NCBI RefSeq assembly: GCF_900141835.1
Contig: NZ_FQZD01000030.1
Coordinates: forward strand, 1-45,962
Source of the DNA: Propionispora hippei DSM 15287
GTDB lineage: Bacteria > Bacillota > Negativicutes > Propionisporales > Propionisporaceae
Length of the DNA: 45,962 nucleotides
Direction of reading: 5' to 3'
Shown here: in pieces, positions 16,805 to 23,800 of the stretch
Numbering within the stretch: the first letter of the stretch is position 1
Layout of the letters: each line of letters starts with the position of its first letter
Program-made: the position numbers and the translations under genes
The notes under the pieces: model-generated
The model's database searches: none
Seen by the model: the letters and a program-made list of their open reading frames with translations, nothing else
What the model was told of the DNA's origin: nothing

Positions 16805-16845
16805 TTAATTGAAAGTAAAACAAAGAATTATTATCAAATTTCATA

Positions 16846-17035
16846 GGAAATCAGGTATCCGGCAGTAGGCCGGATTTAAAAGGGAAGTCCGGTGTGATTC
16901 CGGCGCTGTCTCGCAACTGTGAAGGAGAGCCATGTTTCTGTAAGCCTTTTACCAAGGAGGAAGATGGCCATGACCCTAAGTCAGGGTACTGCCTGGTTTT
17001 AGCATCCGTACAGCCTGCGATGGACAGGTCTGGGA
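16846..17035 (+). promoter_or_regulatory. Divergent cobalamin riboswitch without a directly adjacent gene
   Basis: It has recognisable cobalamin-aptamer blocks: AAAAGGGAAGTCCGGTGTGA, CCGGCGCTGTCTCGCAACTGT, the B12-box variant AAGTCAGGGTACTGCCTG and a GCATCCGT loop. The loop and box differ from the other riboswitches here, so it is a different lineage, not a recent copy. Downstream come hairpins and a strong terminator at 17172-17217, but no protein gene for over 1.5 kb. It may be a leftover leader, or it may control a small RNA. Confidence 0.75.
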
Positions 17036-17171
17036 TTAAGAACACTTGCAGGCATGGAGATAGCTCTCTGAGTTATAACTTGACGGTAGGCTTATTAAGA
17101 TGAGCCTTTTCGCCTTAACAGCATGTAGGTTCTTAACCCGGCATTGACAGCAGGCGGCTTTGAAAAAAGTA

Positions 17172-17217
17172 AAGCGTCAATTGTTCCGCCGGACGGAACG
17201 ATTGACGCTCTTTTGTT
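17172..17217 (+). terminator. Terminator after the orphan riboswitch
   Basis: AGCGTCAAT.GTTCCG pairs with CGGAAC.GATTGACGCT and is followed by CTTTTGTTT. It closes the orphan riboswitch transcript about 137 nt after the aptamer. Confidence 0.85.
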
Positions 17218-17273
17218 TATCGGCAGGTCGTATAACCAAGGTAACCACTGATTAATTCACACTGTGCAGCTAA

Positions 17274-17432
17274 GTGGTCCACCAACTCTGAAAATACAAT
17301 TCCTTTACGGTCTTTTTTCCGCAAGGCATTGTTGTTGTCGACTTACCTATGTTCGATAGGTGCGTCTCCTCCGCCTTGCCTTACGAAAAAATTCCCGCAA
17401 ACTAATTTGCACTTTCAAAGTTGGCGAACCAC
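17274..17432 (-). repeat. MITE-like repeat family B (B2), 159 bp
   Basis: It is the reverse complement of the 159-bp element at 19168-19326, with the same length. Terminal inverted repeats are GTGGTCCACCAACTCTGAAA and CAAAGTTGGCGAACCAC. It is flanked on both sides by TAA (17271-17273 and 17433-17435), consistent with a TA-type target duplication. Its right end overlaps the left end of repeat A2. Confidence 0.85.
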
Positions 17433-17562
17433 TAACGGAGCTTTTTCCGCCTGGCTGCGTCAGCAAAACCTTGCAATAGGGGCCGCTATTCCGGCGGTTT
17501 ACTTCCTTGCCAGACGAAAAAATCTCTCGCCAGGCCGACAGGTTTATCTAATCATTGGTTGC
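17425..17562 (-). repeat. MITE-like repeat family A (A2), 138 bp
   Basis: It is the reverse complement of the 138-bp element at 10392-10529 with only scattered changes and exactly the same length. It lies between repeat B2 and the first tandem riboswitch. The region 17241-17257 (GTAACCACTGATTAATT) resembles another end of the same family, so nested insertions are likely. Confidence 0.85.
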
Positions 17563-17609
17563 CTAGCATATCGATGCGCAGGCCGGCATAGGATGAGAAA
17601 GTGACGAAA

Positions 17610-17900
17610 ACTATATAGCGTTGGGATAGGTGCCCTACGGGGCTTAATAGGGAAGCCGGTTGAAGGCCGGCGCGGACCCGCCACTGTAATGGGGAGCGAA
17701 CTTGCAGTATAGTGCCGATCTTAAACTTGATCGTACTGTACTCTGCCACTGGAGCGAACGCTTTGGGAAGGTGCAGGGGAGCGAGGAACCAAAGCCAGGA
17801 GAACTGCCTTATCCGACAATCACCGTTAGTGTTGTGGCAAGTTCAAAATAGGAGCTTGTTGCCACACGAAACCCGCGATGGATCGGGGAGGGGATTACGT
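17610..17900 (+). promoter_or_regulatory. Cobalamin riboswitch, first of a tandem pair
   Basis: A complete aptamer in the usual order: GATAGGTGCC, GGGGCTTAATAGGGAAGCCG, GCGGACCCGCCACTGTAATG, the B12 box AGCCAGGAGAACTGCC, then CAATCACCG and GGGGAGGGGATTACG. It has a long extra helix around 17700-17745 (GCAGTATAGTGC..GATC..GTACTGTACTCTGC). It belongs to a unit of about 486 bp that is repeated directly downstream. It precedes the Skp/propeller/receptor genes and should reduce their expression when B12 is present. Confidence 0.93.
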
Positions 17901-17940
17901 TTTGGACTAGGCTGCTTTCTGCCTGGTCGGCGTAAGCACA

Positions 17941-17964
17941 CTCCCGTAAAGGGAGTTTTTTTAT
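17941..17964 (+). terminator. Terminator of tandem riboswitch 1
   Basis: The hairpin CTCCCGTAAAGGGAG is followed by TTTTTTTATTT. GGGGAGGGG at the end of the aptamer could pair with CTCCC and so form the competing antiterminator. Confidence 0.9.
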
Positions 17965-18095
17965 TTGGTACGCCTGGACCGCTGGACCTGGTAAAGGGTT
18001 AGCCGTGTACAAGCTTTGCGATGGCTTTACACAACAGATTGGAGCTTATAGTGAGGCAGTCGCGCAGTACCGCATAGGAAGAAGAAAGTAACACA

Positions 18096-18385
18096 ACTAT
18101 ATAGCGTTGGGATAGGTGCCCTACGGGGCTTAATAGGGAAGCCGGTTGAAGACCGGCGCGGACCCGCCACTGTAATGGGGAGCGACTTGCAGTATAGTGT
18201 CGATCTTAAACCTGATCGTACTGTACTCTGCCACTGGAGCGAACGCTTTGGGAAGGCGCAGGGGAGCGAGGAACCAGAGCCAGGAGAACTGCCTTATCCG
18301 ACAATCACCGTTAGTGTGGACCAGTTCAAAATAGGAACTTGTTGCACACAGAACCCGCGATGGACCGGGGAGGGGATTACGCTTA
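18096..18385 (+). promoter_or_regulatory. Cobalamin riboswitch, second of a tandem pair
   Basis: Almost the same as the riboswitch about 486 bp upstream: the first 230 nt differ at only a handful of positions, with more change in the stem after CAATCACCG. The core blocks TTAATAGGGAAGCCGG, ACCCGCCACTGTAATGGGG and AGCCAGGAGAACTGCC are intact. With the upstream copy it forms two off-switches in series, each with its own terminator, before the skp-like gene at 18546. Confidence 0.93.
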
Positions 18386-18423
18386 AAACCAGGGACCGTG
18401 TCCGCCTGGTTGGCGTAAGCACA

Positions 18424-18447
18424 CTCCCGTAAAGGGAGTTTTTTTAT
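18424..18447 (+). terminator. Terminator of tandem riboswitch 2
   Basis: It has the same hairpin CTCCCGTAAAGGGAG and T-run as at 17941. It lies 98 nt before the start codon of the skp-like gene. Confidence 0.9.
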
Positions 18448-18545
18448 TTGGCAGGTTGCTTTGTAGCCAAGGCAGGGGTTAGCCGTAGACAAGCCCCGCC
18501 GCCGGCTGTACATAACAGATAGAGATTATGGTAAGGAGAGAGTAT

Positions 18546-18989
18546 ATGAAAAAAATATCCCCAATGATTTCTCTGGTGGCAGCGGTCTTGCTCCTGGCCG
18601 GACTGATTGCGCCGGCCCCGGCTCTGGCCGCTAAGGCCGCCCCGGGACCAAGCGTCGGCTATGTCGACCGGCAGCAGGTTTTTAACAGTTATCCCGGCAT
18701 TCAGGACCTCCTGCGGCAGATTCAAAGCATGCGGGAGGCGGCGCAAAAAGACTATGACGCCCGGAGCAAAGATCTGTCGCCCGGGGAGCGAAAAGCGCTG
18801 AGTGATACCATCGCCCGCGAGGAAGCGCAGCGGGAGGACGCCCTGATGAAACCGGTAGGCGATAAAATCGAGGCGTCGATCAAGGCGGTAGCCGGAGAAA
18901 AGGGCTTGCCCGCCATCGTTGATGCAGGAATCATAGTCTATGGCGGAGTTGATATTACCGCCGACGTGATCGCGAAAGTAAAACAATAA
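18546..18989 (+). CDS. OmpH/Skp-like periplasmic chaperone
   Basis: A 147-residue secreted protein with a clear signal peptide (KKISPMISLVAAVLLLAGLI..ALAA, cleavage near residue 28-29). The mature part begins VGYVDRQQVFNSYPG, as in OmpH/Skp proteins, and has a charged helical hairpin (residues about 50-100). It is somewhat shorter than E. coli Skp. Skp holds unfolded outer-membrane barrels in the periplasm, so its place before a giant double-barrel protein under the same riboswitches suggests a dedicated chaperone. The start at 18546 follows AAGGAGAG. Confidence 0.85.
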   Translation: MKKISPMISLVAAVLLLAGLIAPAPALAAKAAPGPSVGYVDRQQVFNSYPGIQDLLRQIQSMREAAQKDYDARSKDLSPGERKALSDTIAREEAQREDALMKPVGDKIEASIKAVAGEKGLPAIVDAGIIVYGGVDITADVIAKVKQ

Positions 18990-19021
18990 GCAACAGCAAT
19001 GGCCCAATTAAGCCTAACCGT

Positions 19022-19054
19022 CCTGTCCGGCCGTGATAACGACGCCCGGACAGG
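19022..19054 (+). other. Hairpin after the skp-like gene
   Basis: CCTGTCCGG (19022-19030) pairs with CCGGACAGG (19046-19054) with no T-run. The rest of the 355-bp gap up to 19345 holds repeat B1 and an 18-codon open frame (19099-19155) that I do not call as a gene. Confidence 0.5.
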
Positions 19055-19167
19055 CTGCGATAGGAATTCGGATCCAGGGAGGTGAGTTCTTTTCCCATGA
19101 GCAGTAAGGAAGAGACCTCAGCGGCCGATAAGCTGTTGGGGGGCGCAAGGTAAGAAAAATAAAAAGG

Positions 19168-19326
19168 GTGCTCCGCCGACTTTGAAACTGCAAATTAATT
19201 TGCGGGGATTTTTTCGTAAGGCAAGGCGGAGAAGGCGCGCCTATCGGACATAGGTAAGCCGACGACAACGAAGCTTTACGGAAAAAGACCCGTGAAGAAA
19301 TGGCAGCTTCAGAGTTGGTGGAGCAC
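19168..19326 (+). repeat. MITE-like repeat family B (B1), 159 bp
   Basis: Terminal inverted repeats are GTGCTCCGCCGACTTTGAAA and AGCTTCAGAGTTGGTGGAGCAC. The interior (GATTTTTTCGTAAGGCAAGG and CGGACATAGGTAAGCCGACG) matches 17274-17432 in reverse and, in part, 45497-45585. It ends 18 bp before the start of the propeller-like gene, so it sits in that gene's leader. Confidence 0.85.
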
Positions 19327-19344
19327 TCGGGAGAGGTGTTTAGT

Positions 19345-20781
19345 ATGTCAAATGTAATTGCGACGTTTTATAATTTTGGAGAAACTGGTGCAAATAAGGG
19401 ACGTGTTAGACTAATTTCCTCATCAGGTTCTACACCGGCAGTTGTCAGTGGTTCCGGTGTGGATATTACCAATACTGATCCTATCGCGTTTTACTTCAAT
19501 GGCGGCAGCAGCACCGGGACCAGGGTGTTGCTGGTGCAAAGGCGCTATAATGCAAGCTATGTGCAGATTTTCTGCTATCTCTCAGTCTATGATCCCAGTA
19601 CCTGGACGCAAACAGTAGCGCCCAATACAGCGGCCTATCAATACAGCGATAGCACAGACCTGCTCAATATCTACAACCTTAACTCCCCCGGCGGGACAGC
19701 CAGCGGCACGCTCTATGGCGCCGATTATTCCGCCGGCCGGGTGTTCAAGCTGGTTCATGGCAAAACCGGCGGTACCGAAACCCTGACTCTGGATACCCCG
19801 TATTATCAGTTTGCCGCCACAGGCTCCGGGGCTACCGCTTACAGCGTCGATACGGTATTCAATACCGAATCCTCAGTAGATTATGTCTACGCGGTAGCGC
19901 AGCAATATGCCGTATCCGGTTCCGGTTCTGACCCGGCTAATTACACGTACTACAACAGTATCATTGTTAAACTGGATGCCGGCACTCTTGCACCGGTTAC
20001 CGGCGGCGGCCCGTCGGCCACTCTGGCGCCCAATGTGTTCGACCTCCAATATTACGGCGGCAATCTCTATGCAACCGCCCTGGGCGGCGCCCAGTGGTAT
20101 GGCACCGGCACCTCATACCCGAATACTGTAAAATGGAATTACGCTTCGCGCATCCAAAAGGTGACTACCGGTCTTACCGTCACCGATCTGGTCCGTCCGG
20201 CCAATGCCTCGGAGACTGGTAGCACATACAATAACGATAAATTCGATATTCGTGCTTTGGGCCTCGTTTCGGATGGCACTGCGTATATCTTGACTGGTTC
20301 CTATTATACGGAATCAGCTTATAATTATTTGTTAAATGGTCGTTTGTGGAAAGTGTCGGCGAGCACTTTGTTTGCGGCAAGTAATGCCTTGATCAGCAGT
20401 TTATCTGGTGCCACTGCTATTGAAAGTCTTGCAGATCTTCCGGGCTTCATGTGGGCTTTACTACCTGCAAATGATCTTAGTAAAGTATGGGGAATGCTTG
20501 GTGATAATCTCACTATTTATGATGCAACCGGTCTTGTTGGTGATCCCATTGATGCGGCTAACGCATCTGAATGGGTTGATGGTAGTGGTGATCCCATTGG
20601 CAGTCCGGCATTCAATGCTATTTCCCTGGCGACGCCTTCCATTAGCAAGCTGAAAGCCGGCGCAGCGCCTGCTTCCATCAAGTCGGTGCGTGGTTTCGTG
20701 CATCCATTGCTGGCTTCCCGCGCCGGTATCAAACCGGAAGATTTCGACAAATTTATCAGTGCCCATTTTGCTAAACAATAA
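19345..20781 (+). CDS. Beta-propeller-like protein of the corrinoid island, unknown function
   Basis: This 478-residue protein is not a family I can name. It consists of repeated beta-rich units of the form '..LYGADYSAGRVFKLV', 'YNSIIVKLDAGTLAPV', 'VFDLQYYGGNLYATALGG', 'SRIQKVTTGLTVTDLV' and 'GTAYILTGSYYTE..GRLWKVSAST', which read like propeller blades. No signal peptide is evident from the ATG at 19345 (ribosome site GGGAGAGG). The C-terminus (RAGIKPEDFDKFISAHFAK) is helical. It lies between the B12 riboswitches and a TonB-dependent receptor. A BtuG-like corrinoid binder is an attractive but unproven idea. Base composition changes along the gene. Confidence 0.6.
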   Translation: MSNVIATFYNFGETGANKGRVRLISSSGSTPAVVSGSGVDITNTDPIAFYFNGGSSTGTRVLLVQRRYNASYVQIFCYLSVYDPSTWTQTVAPNTAAYQYSDSTDLLNIYNLNSPGGTASGTLYGADYSAGRVFKLVHGKTGGTETLTLDTPYYQFAATGSGATAYSVDTVFNTESSVDYVYAVAQQYAVSGSGSDPANYTYYNSIIVKLDAGTLAPVTGGGPSATLAPNVFDLQYYGGNLYATALGGAQWYGTGTSYPNTVKWNYASRIQKVTTGLTVTDLVRPANASETGSTYNNDKFDIRALGLVSDGTAYILTGSYYTESAYNYLLNGRLWKVSASTLFAASNALISSLSGATAIESLADLPGFMWALLPANDLSKVWGMLGDNLTIYDATGLVGDPIDAANASEWVDGSGDPIGSPAFNAISLATPSISKLKAGAAPASIKSVRGFVHPLLASRAGIKPEDFDKFISAHFAKQ

Positions 20782-20797
20782 GTACCAGCTCTAAATA

Positions 20798-20824
20798 AGG
20801 GGCGGAAAATCCGCCCCTCTTTTT
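20798..20824 (+). terminator. Terminator between the propeller-like gene and the fusion receptor gene
   Basis: The perfect stem AGGGGCGGA/TCCGCCCCT is followed by CTTTTT. The receptor gene starts only 23 bp later, so its transcription depends on read-through or on a promoter not recognised here. Confidence 0.85.
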
Positions 20825-20846
20825 AACTGTTTTAGGAGGAAGAGTT

Positions 20847-23800
20847 TTGCGGGGGAAATATCGTAAAAAACGCATGGCCAAGGCCCTTAAAGTATGTTCG
20901 TTGGCATTTATGCTTCATATTATTTATACCATGCCGGGTTATGCTGCTTTGCAACTTACAGAAATAGCACCAAGTTCTGATGATATTAATATTAATTCAA
21001 AATCTTCATATACGATAGGTGCGGGAGATGCTAAAACTACCTATTCCAGTGGTTCGCAGTCACCAGGGGGGAGCTACACAATCCCTATTACTTTGAATTC
21101 AGGCAGCACCTGGCGCCCTTTAGATTCAACGAGTAGTTTAAGTGCAACGAATTTAGTTATGAATTCGGGCAGCACGATAGATTTAGCCTATAAGTATAGT
21201 GCCGGCAATGATTATACAAAAGACAATGTTCCTACCGGAAGAAAATTTTGGGAGATTACTACAACAGGATCAAGGATGCCGGCACGCACACTAACCATAA
21301 CGAATGGCAGCTTTGGTGACAATGTAACGTTCCGCCTTAATCTTGGTACTAAAAATTCACAGCTTAAAAGCGACGGGACATACGCAGCTTCCAAAGGCTA
21401 TAGTGATGCTGTTTATCTTATGAGTCCCACACTGATAGATAAAGATTCGGAAGCAATGGTGAATGTAAACCTAGAATATATATTAAATAAAAACTTTGGA
21501 GCAGGTAATACCACCGGTTTTTCCTGGGATACAGTTACTGATACCATGCTCAGGGGAAAGGTAGAGGGCGTTTTTGGTATTTATGACACCAATATAGACA
21601 AATTTAATGTTATAGGTACAGCAACGAATCAAGTAGATGGGGCATTAAATAAATATATCATTTCAACCGAGCTAAAGCTTGACGAGGAAGATACTTCAAA
21701 TGGTACTACCTATAGAGACTACTCCGTCTACTGGACGGCGCAACAACAAGACTTTCTATCCCAAGGCGCCTACTCCGCCGCCAACGCGGCCCTGGCGACA
21801 CGCAATCTGTGGCGCATTGAAGACGGCCTGTTCTGGAAGCGCGGCGACGACCGGCGGTTTGCCGACAGCAGCATCGTCCGGGATGATTTCAGCGACCGGG
21901 AAAGCGTGTGGGCCAATACCTGGCGGGGCAAGTACACCTATGACGGCGTGCAGAACTCCCGCTTCGGTCAGATCTATAACGGCCTCCAGGTCGGCTACGA
22001 TAAGCTGCGGAACAGGGAACTGCTCGGCGGCAAAGTCTACAACGGACTGTTTTTCAGCAAAATGACCTCCGATGCCGATTTTAGCGCCCAGAATGCCGGC
22101 GGCGCCGACTATAACAGCGGTCAAGGTGATCTCGACAGTACCGGTCTTGGCGCCTATGCGCTCTGGGTAGGCAACAAAGGACATTACCTGGACACCATGG
22201 TGCGCTGGGGTACGATTAATAATACCTATACCTATACCGACTCCTTTGGCGATAGCTATCAGAAGGATTTCACCGCGAAAACCTACGGACTCGGCGCTCG
22301 CTACGGCCTTCGGATGGATAAAGGCAACGGCTGGTACCTGGAACCGGAGGCCGGTCTGTCTTACGGCGTCATGCGCTCCTTTGACTTCCGCCTGAGTAAC
22401 GGCCTGAAATATGGGCAGGATCAAACGGACATGCTGCTCGGCCGCGCCGGACTGTCTGTCGGCAAACGCTACGGGCAGGGGGAGCATACCGGCGAAGCCT
22501 ATCTCAAGCTGTCGGCCAACCATGATTTCCTGGACAACGGCAATGCCATGATGTACGCCATGCAGAACAGCTCGAATCCAAGTCTGAATGAAGTTGCTCT
22601 GGCCTCACAAAAGGCGGACAATCTGGCCGGCAAGGACACCTGGTACGATGTGACGCTGGGCAGTCATTTCAAGCTGGGCGACAGCCGGGACGGTTGGCTG
22701 GAGGTCAATAAATCCTTCGGCGGCCAGGTCAATACCGACTGGCAATTGAACGGCGGCGTTTCCTGGCGCTGGGGCGGCCCGGCGCAGACCGACAAAGCAG
22801 TGGACCGGACCTTCCGGAAATCCGGCGGCCTAAATTTGAACCAACCGGCGAACGGTTTGGCGACCGAAGTCAATGCGGAACTTCCTGCACAAGTGGCGCC
22901 GACAGCAGCAAATAGCGTGGTTACCACCCACACGTCTCAGGTAGCGCCGGGCAACGAAGGCGCCGCCCCGGACCAACCGGCTTCTGACACTGAAAAAACC
23001 GTCGCGGCAGACGGTACGGGCAGCCCGGAAGCAGCCGCTGCGCCGCCGCCGGGCGATACGAAGGAATTTACCTTCGCGCCCTTAGTCGTCGAAGCCGCCC
23101 GGCCGGACTGGGAGAAAAAGCTCTCGCCCGGTACGGTGTCCGTCATTGACGTGCCGAAATACAAAGGCGAACAGAAAACTTTGGCCGACCTGCTGCAAAC
23201 GGTGCCGGGCGTCTATATCGACAAGCTCTCCGGCGGCGGCACCGGCCACTATACGACGGCCCGTATCCGCGGCTCCTCGGCCAGCCAGGTTAATATCTAT
23301 ATCGACGGCGTCCTGGTCAATACCGGCAGCGAGCAGGCGGTCAATCTGGAAAACCTCAACATTGACAACGTGGAGCGCATCGAGGTCTATCGCGGCTATA
23401 TCCCGGCCCGCTTCGCCGGCGCGGCCATGGGCGGCGCGATCAATATTATAACAAAAAAACCGGATAAAACCGATAGCAAGCTCAGTTATGGCCTGCGTTC
23501 CTTCGGCGGCCAGAAGGTTAATCTGGAGACCACGGCGCCGGTAGGCGACGGTAGTCTGCTGTTCGCGGTGAATCATGAAGAGGCCACCGGTGATTTCAAA
23601 TATCATAAAGTCTTGTCCCAGGATGACGTTACAGGGTGGGAGCCATTGCCTGGTGGCGGTTTTGGAGTCAAATCAACTCTGCCTCTAACCCGCTGGCGTC
23701 AGAATAACGGCTATGAAGACAACAATATCCTTGCCAAATGGCAGGACGATAACTGGTTTGTCAAGCTAAACTATGTTAATAACAAAACCCACACGCCGCA

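Noticed and set aside
17274-17562. CRISPR-like or phage attachment-site interpretation of the repeats near 17.3 kb
   Set aside because: The repeats are two single elements in inverted orientation relative to their partners elsewhere. There are no regular spacers, no cas genes, and no integrase or tRNA nearby.
19099-19155. 18-codon open frame with an upstream GGGAGGTGA, between the skp-like gene and repeat B1
   Set aside because: It is very short, the spacing from the possible ribosome site to the ATG is too long, and it has no recognisable features.
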